A stretch of 64,000 bases of DNA from Nelumbo lutea (GCA_022828595.1 JAKGHH010000002.1:64018383-64082382), one strand, 5' to 3'; counted from the stretch's first letter, positions 19,546-31,480 are shown. Notes: a model not told the origin generated them from the letters alone. Program-made: numbers and translations.

Positions 19546-19901
19546 ATTAAATTCAAATCATGTCTAGCTATATCCACATGAACATCCAATTATGAAATTT
19601 TTAGATTTGTATCCACATCTGATTATTATGTTGGATTTCAAATTTTAAAGTATATATGTATAATAAATGCATATAAATATAAAATATTAAATTTATTAGT
19701 TATAAACTTTATATAATAACACAATATCTATATGTATACATAAACTTTATTAATTATACTACATATATATAAAACAATAATTTTTATTAGATGCTGATTT
19801 TAATCAAATTGGGTGGGGGTTAAATCCACATTCATTTGAATTATTAATTAGTTATATGCATATATGGTAAATATTATTATGTAATATTTAGGTAACACAT
19901 T

Positions 19902-21243
19902 TAGGGCGCATTCGGTATCGCTGAACACTGATCTCTGAATGGTCACCGTACGCGTTTAGCGATTTTGTAACTGTTCGATTACTCTTACCGCTGAACATGA
20001 TAAAGCTTTAAATGCAAAGTATGGTCTAGATGATCAGTGAATTTATTCGCTGACCATTGGACGATTTTACCCTTTTTGAATGTTAAAAGCATATGACCAT
20101 TGGTACTTAAAGGATAATATTATTAATTAATAAATAATTAATAATAACTACTTAATAATAATATTATTAATTAATGAATGAATAATTATGTCTTAATAAA
20201 TAATATTATTAATAACGCATAATAATAATATTAATATCAATTCATTAATGACTAATTAGTACTTAATATTATTAACAATTAATAATCAATAATAATATTA
20301 TATAGTATTATACATTTTTTCATAATATTAATAATCAGTAATGCGTAAATTAACAATAATTGAAATTAATTAATAACAAAATTATTGGATATGAATAATT
20401 TTAATAAATAATTAATAATATTAGTTATTAATAATAGTCAATTAATAAATAATAATAATTATTATAATAATTTATTAATAATAATTAATTAATTAAGTAA
20501 TAACAATTATACAAATAATTACTTAACAATGAATTAATAATTAATAATAAATTTAATATGATTTAACCATAATTAGTAATAAATAATAATTATTAAATAT
20601 TAATTAGTAATAGTTAGCAATAATAATTGTTAATTACGAATAATAGTAATGATAATGAATTAATAAGATTAATTATTATTAATTATTAATGAATTAGTAA
20701 TAATTAGTGATAATAATAATTAATAATAATTCTTATTATTAATTAATAGTAATTAAAAATAATAATAATTAGTAATAATTATAATTATAATTAATCAATA
20801 GTAATTTTTAATAATATTAATTATTAATTAATAGTAATTATTAATATTAATAATTAATATTATCACTAATTATTACTAATTAATAATTAATTATTAATAA
20901 TTAGTAATGATAATTAGTTAATAATAATAATAATAATAATAACAATAATAATAATCAATTATTAATTGTATTATTTAGCAATAATCATTTATGAATAACT
21001 ATTAATCATTATACTGATTTTTAATATTATTTTTTATTGAATTACATAAAAAACAAAAAATTCTTAGATATAGGGTTAAAATGGATATTTCATAATTTTT
21101 AGAATTCAGAATTCAGAGTTTAGAACAATATTCTTTCCATTCAGGGTTCAGAGTTAAGAAAAATTCACCAATACCAATATACCTCTTAATGTAATTATTG
21201 CACTTTCATATGTCAGACTTCAGAGCAAACGAACAGGTCCTTA
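19902..21243. mobile_element. Large non-autonomous element with an AT-only core
   Basis: The ends TAGGGCGCATTCGGTATCGC and (reverse-complemented) TAAGGACCTGTTCGTTTGC are of hAT MITE style. Sub-terminal words CTGAACACTGATCTCTGAA on the left and CAGAATTCAGAGTTTAGAAC on the right are inverted relatives. Between about 20090 and 21010 the sequence is almost entirely TAATAATTATTAAT-type words with very few G or C. No target duplication is evident. Confidence 0.55.
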
Positions 21244-21579
21244 ATATAGATAAATATATATGCTATACTTTTTTAAATAAACCAAAATTAACTAAAAATT
21301 TTAGTTTGTAAAAAAATAATAGTTTTATTATACTTAACATGAGTAAGGCCATGCCTTAGGCCCAAACAAATATTATTACACTTGAGGTGTGGGTCGGGCT
21401 AGGCCAGGCAACCGTAAAATCTATTAATACACTATCAAAATTTGCCCCAAGATCTGTTATTTATTTTTTTTGTTTTGGTTCATTGGGTTGCACATGGGGG
21501 TATGCCCCATAGCTCCTTCTATTTCAATATTATCTAAAAATAGTTTAAAACCCAAAAATAATGCATGCATGGGTTGCAC

Positions 21580-22303
21580 TAGGAGTGAGCATGGGTCAGT
21601 TTTGTTTAGTTCCATGGCAAAACTTGAACCCGCCCTATAGGGGTCGGTTCCAGGTTTTTGGAATCGAAACCTACCCTTTGAAGGCCGGTTATAAGGTTGG
21701 TTCCAGGGTCTACCTGTGGAATCTGTTCTTTCTTTACTCCCCCTTCAAAAAAAAAAAGGAAAAAAAAAAAGAAAAGAAAATAAAAGAAGAGGAAAAAAAA
21801 GAAGCATGCTCTTTAAAAACTTGATATTCAATAAATATAATATATAATTTAAAACTTATATTATCTTTATTGATTAATTTAGTAACTTAATATATAGAAC
21901 ATCACTATATGGTTCAAAACTTATGATTTAAATTTAAATTTTGTAAATACTACCTTTTACATTACTTATTGACACATTCAATTCAAATATTAAAATGAAA
22001 ACAAATGATCAAATAACTTAAGTAACTAAATGTTCAAGTGAGACCATATAGCCTTTGTAACCATGAGTGCTTGGGTTTATTTCAAGGCAAGTTCATTTCC
22101 AAGGCAAGATCCACCAAGGCCAACCAAGGTTGGTTCGAGTAGGGTAAACTCCTAGACCCTAGAACCGACTTGAGTGGGGGTTGGTTCCAAGAATTTGGAA
22201 CCAGACCCTACCTTGTAATAGATTGGATAGGGTTGGTTCAAGGCTGGTTTGAGGTTCGGATCCATTTGATTTCGGGTAGAGCCTACCCATTTGCTCACCC
22301 CTA
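21580..22303. mobile_element. hAT-like MITE with perfect target duplication, 724 bp
   Basis: The ends are TAGGAGTGAGCATGGGTCAG and, reverse-complemented, TAGGGGTGAGCAAATGGGTA. Both flanks are GGTTGCAC (21572-21579, 22304-22311). Sub-terminal arms carry GGGTCGGTTCCAGG/GGTTGGTTCAAGG words, and an A-rich run near 21750-21800 lies inside. The open frame at 21561-21824 begins in flanking DNA and runs through the element, so it is not a gene. Confidence 0.85.
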
Positions 22304-22311
22304 GGTTGCAC

Positions 22312-23410
22312 TTAGTTTGTTTTATCCAATTACGAGTATCGCAATGCGTACAGCTTAGGTGGGTTGGGTTAGGATGAGGATCAATCCAAGTCTAATCCAA
22401 AGTCTTAAACCTTGAGTTTGGGCTTAGATTAATTTAATTATGACTAAAAAATGTTAACTTTAGATTAATTTAATTATGACTATAGCCTAATTTAATATAT
22501 TTATTAACATTTAAGTATTACAAATATTTGAGCGATATTTACAAAAAATTATAACATTTAATCATTAATGAAGTAAACTAAATAAAATAGAACACAAACA
22601 GATAATATAAAAAAAATAACTATTTTATTAAGTAATTAGCAATAATTTGTTATTTTTGTTAAAAACATTAAAATAATTAATCCAAATTAATAAATTACTA
22701 AATTACTAAATAATTTTTGTAACAAATTATTAAAACAAAGGTTTAATTATTTTAAATAACATCACATTACTTCCATAATTATAAGTTTTGATTATTTAAC
22801 TTTTCCTCGATAAATTCCATGCATCACACAGGACTAATTTATTATAAAAAAACCTAACCCTAAATCATAAAATTTTCTGTAAAAAGCAAAATTAATTTAA
22901 GAAGGCAGAGAGATTATTATTAGGGTTGGTCATCATTATTAGTTTCAGGCTAAATTATATCACGAATGGGATGTTGGAACCATCACCATTTATACCTAGT
23001 GCACGTTGGTGCTGACTGCCCTTCATTTTTTACTGTAGAAAGCATATATTGCATCCTTATGCCTACCTGTTGTTCTAAGTATACATGATGGTTTCAGTTC
23101 CATAATAAGATTGGTACATGAAAGAATAAGACCGCCATTCAAGATTTAAGTTCAAAGACAATTAGTAGGATCACTTCCTGGATGTTACCACTTACCACAT
23201 CCTAGGAAGTCACCTCTTATGTGGGTCATGTCCCCAAGGGTATACCGATCAAACAGCTCTCAACGTTGAGGTGCATGATGACTAAAACCATGGCCTAACA
23301 GTCCATCTGTTATGTGTTTGGAGTTTGGAGAGAGAGAGAAAGAATTAATATTATAAAACCGATTCAAAGCTGTTGGCTGGTTAGTTCATGAAGCTCTTTC
23401 ATGTATGTAT
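22312..23410. other. AT-rich spacer without a supported gene
   Basis: Contains GGTGGGTTGGGTTAGGATGAGG near 22357 (a MITE-arm style patch), then AT-rich DNA. No open frame, RNA gene or clear element ends were found. Confidence 0.45.
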
Positions 23411-23456
23411 AGGTGGGGATGTGCTGTGAGACATTGTGGGGCGGAAATGTGAATTC
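23411..23456. mobile_element. Right-arm fragment of hairpin MITE family E
   Basis: GGTGGGGATGTGCTGTGAGA followed by CATTGTGGGGCGGAAATGTG matches the right arm of the copy at 13994-14156. The left arm is absent, so this is a broken copy. Confidence 0.6.
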
Positions 23457-24748
23457 ATCTTATGTAACTCCTTCTGTTTTATTAAAAAATTTCTAATAAT
23501 AGAAATAATTTTGCCTCTGGTTTTTGGGTGAGTAATTCTCAACCATTTAGTGCAAATGAATCAACCCGTGACATTATAAATATTTAAATGGATCAGCAGT
23601 TGACTAACTAATTCAATGTATGGAGTCAGGTGTTAAATGGAAAGGAATAGGTAACCGGTTCTTGGGTTGAGTGGTTCGACCATTCAGGTCAATGACAGTT
23701 TTAAAATCATGGACCTAATCCAATTAGCCAACAAGAAGAGATTCGGACCCAAGAAACGAGGTTCACGAGGCTTGATTTATTGACCCTTTTGCCCCTATGG
23801 CACTCATCCACGTATGCAAAAAACCGTCAAAGATTTTAAAGAAAACACAACCAACATTCAACAGACATAATGTTCACATTAACCATTCACAACCCATGAG
23901 GCAGGCCAACTTGGAAAAGCAATAATATCCATTACACCCTCAAAATAGGAAAACGTAACTTACTCAAAGCATTATTATTATAAAGCGTAAAAACAAAAGA
24001 ACCATAATAGATGGTGCAACATTGGAAATCGTGGGGGCAAAACAGTCCTTTTCTACGCATGCATTAACCCCATTAACAGCTCCTCTAATACAAGAATTCG
24101 AGGCCCAACTAACGAGGCTCACCACCACACGGCGCACACGTCAATCAAATTACCAAATTTATCACCAGCCCCAACTTATCAATATCCATATGGGCAAAAT
24201 AGTGCATCAACCGTATTTGGCAAAAACTACAAATATAATTATCAAAAAGAAGTATATATAATTGTCAAAAAGGGTTATTAACTATTAAGGAAAGAATAAA
24301 ATGATGTATAAAACAAGAGGGTGTCAAGAAAATTGTCAATTATACCCTCAATCCATCAAACTGTCATATGGGCAAAAGCGTCCAATACCTACTAAGGACA
24401 AGCTAGAATGCATTAGCCGGGAAAATAGATAAATGAAGAAAAAGGGTGTAAAAAATGATAGAGAGAGGGGGGTGGGGGCGAGGGGAAGAGGAACAGATTA
24501 ATAAGTTGAAGCAAATAGCAGTAAAAAAAACAAAAGAGCATCAATGATGGGGTGGAGGTGATGATGGGGTGCGTCGGTTCGAGCCAATCCAACCATCATT
24601 GCGAATCTTGGGACGGCCGAGCCCACCATCATTTAGTAAAACCAAACCCTGCATAGAAAATTCCAAGAATACCCCATGGAATGACGAGAGTACCCCCACT
24701 GCAGCCACCATCATCACATGACGGCACCCATCCATCCACCTTCTCCAC
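23457..24748. other. Spacer upstream of the ZPR gene
   Basis: No coding feature is supported. The frames at 24022-24261 and 24541-24843 lack domains. A short GA run near 23330 and purine-rich DNA around 24460-24490 lie nearby. Distal control elements of the ZPR gene could lie here, but I see no motif I can defend. Confidence 0.4.
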
Positions 24749-24770
24749 AGAGAGAGAGAGAGAGAGAGAG
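24749..24770. promoter_or_regulatory. (GA)n tract upstream of the ZPR TATA box
   Basis: An uninterrupted alternating GA run about 180 bp upstream of the TATA box. Such tracts bind BBR/BPC (GAGA) factors in plants and are frequent in promoters of developmental regulators. The binding is inference from the motif. Confidence 0.5.
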
Positions 24771-24951
24771 TCCTCTCAGTCCAGTCTTCACAAAGGCGCA
24801 AAGCCAGCGGCCATTTAGGCCAACCAGCCACAGCCATCATCATACAACATTAAATCTTCGCCCCTTCCGGCCGCCTTCCGTGCCTTGACATGCATGATTG
24901 ATGGTGGCAGATGAACGGGGCAATGTCTCCTCCCCCACTACTCCCTTCCTC

Positions 24952-24960
24952 TATATATAT
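24952..24960 (+). promoter_or_regulatory. TATA box, putative ZPR core promoter
   Basis: TATATATAT in a C/T-rich setting, followed about 30 bp on by ATTCATCACTCACAACTC, a plausible initiator and leader start, and then a CT-rich stretch typical of plant 5' UTRs. It is 1.2 kb upstream of the ZPR start codon. The link depends on a leader intron ending at 26145. Confidence 0.55.
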
Positions 24961-24984
24961 TCTTTCCAATTCCTCATCCCATAC

Positions 24985-26160
24985 AATTCATCACTCACAA
25001 CTCTTCCTTTCTCTTTCCTTCTCTTTTTCTACTAATTCTACTACACACAGCATTCCACGACCAAGGTCTCATCTTCTAAGTTCTAACCATCCCAAAAGGG
25101 TGATCTTTTCTCAAAAGCTAAAGAAGGACCCCACCCCCCTCTCTTCTTGCTTTTTTCTTTCTTTTTGCATCAAGGTTACTTCTGTAGTGCTATGAAAGGA
25201 TTTTGTTATTTTGGGTTCCTGTTTTTCTTCTATGTTTCTCCACACTCCACAACCAATTGCACGCCTTCTCCTTTTTATGTTATCGTGGAGATATCGTTTT
25301 GAAAGAAAGCTTTAAGTGTGGTCTCCATACGTGAGTTTCTGTTTGAGTGAATTGAATTGAGTCTGGGGTTTCTTTTCTTGGTTAGTTTTCTATTGTTTCT
25401 TTGTTGTGCATAGGCCCGCTTTGCTTTCCTTTTTCTAGGTATGGCAATGGAAGATCTTAGAACGATAAGTTTAATGTTGGAAGCTTGGAATATTTTTCCA
25501 CCCAATTGGGCTTCCTTCTTTTTTCTTTCCTTTTCTTTTTTACGTTGGTTAATTCCTTTTCTATCTCTGAGGCAAGAATTGCAATATACTTGTGTTTGCA
25601 GAGGCTTAGCTTGGTTTTGAGCTTACACCCTGTTTTCTTACAAACTTTATTCTTTACTTCACTGTAAAGGGAGTGCTTTAAATCAGTGCAAGTCTGGAGG
25701 AGTGTCACCTCTTTTATTCTAACTCTCTGTTTTCAGGCAACTCTGTTTCATTTGCTACACCAACTTCTTTCCAACTCTGTTCTTACCCCTTACCATATAT
25801 TGTTCTTTCGTGGAAGCCTATTGGGGTGTAGTGTAACTGAGACTGTGCATTTCTGTTATTTGGTTGGTTATCTATTTTGCAATTGAAACACTTCAATTCT
25901 TCAAGTACTTGGTCATAGTTTGTTTGGGTTTAAATTGGATTTATTCATCTTCCTCTCTTAAAAGAATAAGCAGAGGGCCTTCTCTATTAAAGTTTGTTTC
26001 GATTCTGTAGTGTACTTTTTCTTATAAAATCAGTTTATTTCTTCAAGAGCTAGTGTAACAGTGGTTTTCTCTGTTTTTTTCCTGTAATAACAATGTAAAA
26101 GATACTCTCTTATATACTATTCTCTGTTTACTGTTTTGGTTACAGACACTTTGCATAGTC
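24985..26160 (+). other. Putative 5' UTR of the ZPR gene with a leader intron
   Basis: The DNA just before the ATG reads TTTTGGTTACAG|ACACTTTGCATAGTC, a good acceptor (26145) leaving a 15-nt second leader exon. Candidate donors are CAAG|GTTACT (25175), ATAC|GTGAGT (25331) and CTAG|GTATGG (25439), and I cannot choose among them. The T-rich intervening DNA has the composition of a plant intron. The open frames at 25275-25886 on either strand fall inside it and are not supported. Confidence 0.5.
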
Positions 26161-26391
26161 ATGGAAAGGATCAACTCAAGGCTATACCTGCAGAACTGCT
26201 ACATAATCCAAGAGAATGAGAGGCTAAGAAGGAAAGCTCAGCTTCTCAACCAGGAGAATCAGGCTCTGTTATCTGAGCTGAAGAAGCAGAAGCTGGCCAA
26301 TGCAAACGCCAAACCCAGCCCAAGCCTTATCCCAGACCTCAACCTCAGTTCCACCTCCAGTCCGAATACAACTAATCCCAGCAAACCCTGA
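26161..26391 (+). CDS. LITTLE ZIPPER microprotein (ZPR3-like)
   Basis: A 76-residue single-exon protein. Residues 1-45 match the ZPR signature: MERINSRLYLQNCYI, then QENERLRRKAQLLNQENQ and ALLSELKKQKL, a leucine zipper resembling that of HD-ZIP III factors but with no homeodomain. ZPR proteins heterodimerise with HD-ZIP III proteins (REVOLUTA, PHABULOSA and relatives), block their DNA binding, and act in feedback in shoot meristem, leaf polarity and vascular patterning. The tail (46-76) is Ser/Asn/Pro-rich and holds SLIPDLNLSS, which resembles an EAR (DLN-type) repression motif; whether it works as one is inference. The length fits the ZPR3/ZPR4 group (about 67-72 residues in Arabidopsis). 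The gene stands alone, with spacer on both sides. Confidence 0.92.
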   Translation: MERINSRLYLQNCYIIQENERLRRKAQLLNQENQALLSELKKQKLANANAKPSPSLIPDLNLSSTSSPNTTNPSKP

Positions 26392-27655
26392 TAGTTTCTG
26401 GTGGATGCTGTCATTCTGACCCCTTTTTTGTGTTGCGACATAGGAGTCAAAAAGGAATAGTAGATCCAGTTTCTAGTATCTTTTGCTCCACCAGAGTACT
26501 ACTTATTACCAACCCCTGTCTCCTTCTAATTATGTCTTCTTTCTGAATTCTGGTGTTGAGCTGATGAAATGCAGACATATAAAGTTGTACCAGAGAGGCA
26601 AAAGGAATATAATATTTTTATATGGTCTTAAATTGAAGTATCTGTTCTCAGATTTTATTATCTTCTCTCTTTTACTTTTATCTTCTACTCACACTACACG
26701 TTTAAGATTGATTAAGTGGTTAAAACAAGGGCATCATCTCCATATATAACAGTCGAATTTCTATATGGAATTAAGGAAAATGAATGATGGTTACATGGTT
26801 CCTGGCATTGGAATCATTGAATCCAAACCATTCACTTGGTATCAATAGGAAGATCATATATGGTCCAATTGTTGTGGCTTTGCTTTCAGAATTTGGTCCA
26901 TCTAGTGGAGGTTTTGGGCTACAAAATATTTTGAAATGAAGACAAAACCGACTAGAGTGATCTGCAGCCCCTCAAATAGTCCTTTTTTCTCAATTTTTTC
27001 TTTGAAGCATGGGATCTAACAAAGGTTTTTCTATGGAGATCGTGTCCACAGGAAGGAATGATGGGAAGATTTAATCAGAGGTAACATCACATATTCAGAG
27101 GAGTCAATGGAGGTTCATCTTAGTTTGAAAAACAAAGAACTCAATCACTCATCACCATAATAAGGGCATCAGGATATGACGTGGTTTCAAACTCAGCTCT
27201 GTCTACTTGGTTGACCATCATCAAAATCAATCTGAGAAACATCATTTCAAATCCAACATATTTAGAACTTAAGCTCAAACAAGTCAAAGGAAAGGAAAGA
27301 AGAAAAGGCTGGAGGAAAGAGAGTCCCTATGACTATTAAGTGCCCCGTACGATATCCCAAAACCAAAAGGACTCAAAACCAACTCAATTCAAATTTTCAT
27401 TAAAATGACTGATTGGCCCTTAGGTTTACATGCATGGTTCCTCAACGAATAGGGTAAATTTTGGAAGAATTGTCCTGATGACTTCCGGGTCTTATAACTT
27501 GTCTTCAATGATGAAGCCGAAGTTGACAAGAGTTAAAATGTATGATTATATTCTCTGTCTCCATATGAGGTAAATGTTTAGAATTCATAATTGTATCAAT
27601 AAGCTTCCAAATTTGAGCTTCTCATCATGTTGAAAACCCATAAACTGCTTTTGAC
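26392..27655. other. ZPR 3' flank and spacer
   Basis: No coding or RNA feature is supported. The first 350 bp are AT-rich and probably contain the ZPR 3' UTR. Confidence 0.5.
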
Positions 27656-28220
27656 TATGGCTGCAATTTGGACTAGCGAATCTAAACCCAGCTCCAAAAA
27701 AATTAGGGTTGGGTTGAATTTCGGGTTAGGGTTGAAAAGTATTAACCTGATTTAACTTCGTATTTGTATGTATGAATATTATATAAATATGTATTTATGC
27801 ATTTAATTAAGTATTTGTGTATATGCAAATTCATTATTCATGCATGTTTGTATATGCTTATATGTATATGTATTTTGGGTTAAGAAGTTTTAGTTTATGT
27901 ATACATATTTATCTACTTATGTATACATAATTGTATATGTTTATGTAATTTTTAGTTACAAGTATATTTGTGTGTGCATCTTTATCTATTTATTTATCTA
28001 TCTACACATGTATGTATTTATATGTTAAGAAGTTTTAGTTTAAAGACAATTTTTTTTTTCTGAAAGATGATACTCTTCTTTTACACGTAAATGCTAATAT
28101 TAAATTAACATAAACCCAATAAATTTGACAAAAGAAAATAGAGAAATCCAGCCAACCCGATCCTAACCCAACCCCAGAATTCTGGAATTGGATTAGGGTT
28201 AGGGTTGACTTGCAGACCTA
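27656..28220. mobile_element. hAT-like MITE (family B), second copy
   Basis: The left end TATGGCTGCAATTTGGAC and the right end (reverse-complemented) TAGGTCTGCAAGTCAACCC correspond to the ends at 5606 and 6392. GGGTTAGGGTTG and CCTAACCCAACCC words fill the arms around an AT-rich core. The flanks CTTTTGAC and TTTGTAAC are at best a decayed target duplication. Confidence 0.7.
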
Positions 28221-28399
28221 TTTGTAACCCAAGTTCAAACCCATAAAGATCTTCAAAGAGTATCATTGGCCAAAGACCGTGGAGTCTGTAAGACAAAAAT
28301 TTTCTCATTTTAATTTCCCTCCACCACTCATAAGGAAAAATAAGGCAAAAGAGGCTGCCATCAAACAACTTTTAAGTGTTTTATTATTATTATTATTAT

Positions 28400-28675
28400 T
28401 AGGGTTTGTGGGAATAGGGGTCTGGAATTAGAATCGGAATGGGTTATTTCAATTCCAACTATTTGGTTGAATGGAACGGGAATTCTATTCCCATTCCTGT
28501 TGGAATGACATTCCCCCATTTGAGGGAATGGTCATTCCCTGCCCCTCTCTTGGGAATGAAATCTCATTCGTACTGATTCCAATTTTTATTCTCATTCATG
28601 TCTGAAATAAACGATTCTAATTCTGATTTTAAAAGTTTTCGATTCTGATTCCAGATGTGAACCAAATGAACCCTA
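28400..28675. mobile_element. MITE, GGAATGGGAATGG-type, 276 bp
   Basis: The ends TAGGGTTTGTGGGAATAGGG and (reverse-complemented) TAGGGTTCATTTGGTTCAC are inverted. The interior repeats GGAATGG/CCATTCC and GATTC(T)GATTCC words and folds on itself. It begins directly after a (TTA)n microsatellite. Confidence 0.65.
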
Positions 28676-29379
28676 AGTTTCTGTTCAGCCGAAAAGAAAT
28701 CTTGACTGACGCATGGGATAAATTGTGGCTTGAAATTATGCAGTTTATGGATGGACCTTATAACTTCAGATTATGCAGGAATTACTCTGTAATGGGTTCC
28801 AGAAACGAATAGAATTTGTTAGATGGTTTCATCGTACCGTTGAACAGTGGATCACCTGTCCAACTGCCCCACATGTACAGAAGAGCTGTCTATTAAGAAT
28901 TATGACTCGGACTTAAGACTACCAGTGGAAAACATGTAGAGCCAGTCTTCAAAGAGTAAGACAAAAGGGGTACTTGTGCATTGAAATCTGAGCAATGCCA
29001 CAATCTACGGTACGGATACCAACACCTGAAGCATGGGGCCAACTGTTGATCCTTTTCCCTATCGTTTCTCACTACAAATTCCCACATCGAAATGAACAAG
29101 CTTGAGAATTATTACGGTTCCAAGCATCCCCACTAGCGCAGTATGAAGATTTTGATCAGAAAATGAAATGAAAAAGAGAAAAAAAGCACAAAACTGCCAA
29201 GCCCAAGAGGGTCAGGATATAATGGGCTCAAGCTCAATCCAAAAGCAACTGGCTTGGATGGGCCCATTTGTTATACAAGACGGGGGTAGCATCTCTCCAC
29301 AAGTCATTCAAACAAATATAATCTAAAGTCCAAGAGAGATTACAAAGGTTAAGGGAAACATAACCATCGAAAGAAGAGT
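28676..29379. other. Spacer without a supported gene
   Basis: The frame at 28893-29099 has no domain. No element ends are recognised. DNA near 29215-29300 resembles the 3' tail of the LINE relic that follows. Confidence 0.4.
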
Positions 29380-29745
29380 AAGATTTGTTCCCAAGTCAAT
29401 CTGCTGCTTTGTTAGTTTCTTGAAACACGTGTCTATACCCAAATCCTTTCTCATGTTTTTCTTTCAGCTGCAAGCAATCTTCTACAATATTTCTTAGGGT
29501 CTATGGAGAGAGAATCTGACCTTTGAGACAAGAAATGACGAACTTCGAATCCCCTTTTATGATGATGGGAGAATCTGTAAATTTTGATGCCAAATTGTGA
29601 GTTTCTCAAGCCGCCCAAGCTTCCGCTGCGTTGATACATGAAATTCCTAACGAGTATCCTTTTAGTCCAGAATCTTGCCCAAATAATCTTTCGCAATAGC
29701 AACCACAACACAATTTTCATTACTAGTGCGGGATGAACATAAATG
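29380..29745 (-). pseudogene. Decayed RNase H (RVT_3-type) relic, probably from a LINE
   Basis: On the minus strand, summing across frames, the order VAIAKDYLGKILD, INAAEAWAA, HNLASKFTDSPIIIKGDSKF and SPWTLRNIVEDCLQL matches the plant reverse-transcriptase-associated RNase H domain (E of the AEA block, D of the GDSK block). At least two frameshifts and a stop break it. No reverse transcriptase lies upstream, so it is a 5'-truncated LINE end or a retroposed fragment. Confidence 0.65.
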
Positions 29746-30256
29746 ATTCCTTAACTTTCATAAAACAGTCTGAGCTCAAAGTTGTATGGACCATTACCAC
29801 TAGAGCTTAAGATTTATTCGGTATTCCTACTGAGAATAATCAAAGCTTAAGATCGATTCATTTGGTCGTTTTATCTTGATTTATCAATATTAGAATGAGG
29901 TCAAGGATTTTACATGCTACTAACTTGGAAGCTTAAACGAATCCAAGATTTCTTCTTGTGCTACAGCTTTTAGAGTTGAAGTATCATTAATTGGAATCTG
30001 AGCGCTTTAGCTGTTCCACATGCTGTGGAATATTAAATACATACGACCCACATCTTTTACAATGGCCTAATGAATTTATTACTGGCGTGGAACTTCATCG
30101 TTGGTTCCACAGCCTATTAAATAGCTAAAGTGTTCAATTAAACCTTACTCCGTTAATTGAGCTCAAGTCCAAATCTCAATCAGTTAACGTTTAGCAATCT
30201 CAATGTGTCAATCATTATAACTGGTTTCACCTTCTTCAATTTTATTAAGTGGACTA
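29746..30256. other. Spacer without a supported gene
   Basis: AT-rich DNA with repeated GAGCTTAAGAT/AGCTTAAGATCGATTC words. No coding frame or element ends were found. Confidence 0.4.
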
Positions 30257-30783
30257 GGACCATGTTTGGGAGTGCTTAAAAATAAGTGCTTATACAATAA
30301 GCCTGAAATAAATGCTTATTTTAAAAATAAGGGCTTATTTTTTAAGCCCAAATTTTCAGTTTTTTTAAGTGCTTATACAATAAGCACTTATTCAACTTTT
30401 TTTATTTCAAATTTATCCTTAGTTGAATTTTAAAAATACCACTTATTAAATTATCCCTAGTTGAATTTTCTAGAAGTATTTTTATGAAAGCACTTTCATT
30501 AAAGTGCTTTTGTAAAAGTGCTTTCATAAAAGTAATTTAATAAAAGTTCTTTCAAAGGGTATATTTTGAAAATTTGAAAGAAAATGAAAGATAAAATAGT
30601 CACAAATGCTTATTTAAGCGCTTATTAGAGAAAAAGACTACCAAACACCCAATACAAAATAAGTGTTTATTTTAAAAAATAATCACTTGAAAAAGTTGGT
30701 TGCCAAATACAAATAAGTGTTTATTTGAATAAGCACTTGTTTTTAAGCACTTATGTTTAACTTAAGCATTCCCAAACATGGCT
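30257..30783. mobile_element. MITE, AAGTGCTTATT-rich, about 525 bp
   Basis: The left end CCATGTTTGGGAGTGCTTAA and the right end (reverse-complemented) CCATGTTTGGGAATGCTTAA are inverted. The interior repeats AATAAGTGCTTA/TAAGCACTTATT many times in both orientations, so the whole element can fold. No target duplication is clear. Confidence 0.75.
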
Positions 30784-30971
30784 TTGGATGGGTTTGAGAA
30801 AGGAAAACATGTCTTTTACTCTTTTCTTGAGAGGTTATTATGTAGATTCTCGCGATGGAAACTTCCTGCAACCTGTTGATCAAGCAAATATATATGCAGC
30901 TAGCCTAATGTATTGGACACTATACCTACTAATAGGTATTAGCTCAGTATTTCCAACTTTGTTTCTCAATC

Positions 30972-31110
30972 CCAAGGTTGTGTTTAGGTTGAAGAAAAAA
31001 AATAGGGAAAGGAAGGAAAAGGTAAGAAAACTCTTACAAACCTTGTACAGTTTTCCTTATGTTTCCCTTCCTTTCCTTGCATTTTCCTTCAAACCAAATA
31101 TGGCCTAAGA
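30972..31110. mobile_element. Small MITE, GTTTGGTTT-ended (second copy)
   Basis: The left AAGGTTGTGTTTAGGTTGAA and the right (reverse-complemented) TTAGGCCATATTTGGTTTGA ends, with an internal GGGAAAGGAAGGAAAAGG mirrored by CCCTTCCTTTCC. It is related to 643-728. The open frame at 30788-31108 ends inside it and is not supported. Confidence 0.6.
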
Positions 31111-31185
31111 CATTAAACCATCACTGGAAATAAAAGTTAGACTATATTATAGATCTATGGAAATCTAGATGAAAGAGGAATTGGT

Positions 31186-31480
31186 TGGAGATCGCATTGG
31201 CATCCCCCACAGGTGCCCCACGTGCACATGTTTGGGTGCATTGGGAACGAGATCACATCTCCGCCCCACAGTACATCTCCGCCGTGTATTGGAAACATTT
31301 CCCGGTGATGACATCATTGGGACTAGTACTATCATTGGAAGTCCCAATACATGATGGAGATGTGCTGTGGGGCGTTGTGGGGCAGAGATGTGAACTCAAT
31401 GGAAACATATTATTGAGAAATATTTCCAATACACGATTCGGATATGCTGTGGGGCGCGGTGTGTAGGGTTCCAATTGGTT
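31186..31480. mobile_element. Nested or composite palindromic MITE (family E)
   Basis: A complete hairpin (GAGATCACATCTCCGCCCCA at 31250 mirrored by GGCAGAGATGTGAACTC ending near 31397, with TATTGGAAACATTTCCCGG against TGGAAGTCCCAATACATG) sits between what look like the arms of a second, more diverged copy. The outer left arm holds CATCCCCCACAGGTGCCCCA (31201) and the outer right arm GATATGCTGTGGGGCGCGGTG (31440). The overlapping frames on both strands are artefacts of the palindrome. Confidence 0.65.

Noticed and set aside
21561..21824. An 87-codon protein with a Lys-rich tail
   Set aside because: It begins in flanking DNA and runs through a MITE with perfect target duplication; the Lys run is an A-rich tract.
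24911..25195. A 94-codon gene near the ZPR promoter
   Set aside because: It overlaps the TATA box and CT-rich leader, its product is a low-complexity Ser/Thr/His stretch, and it has no domain.
25275..25708. Minus-strand Lys-rich proteins
   Set aside because: Antisense reading of the T-rich putative leader intron of the ZPR gene.
31165..31474. Overlapping genes on both strands
   Set aside because: All four frames lie in a palindromic MITE and mirror each other.
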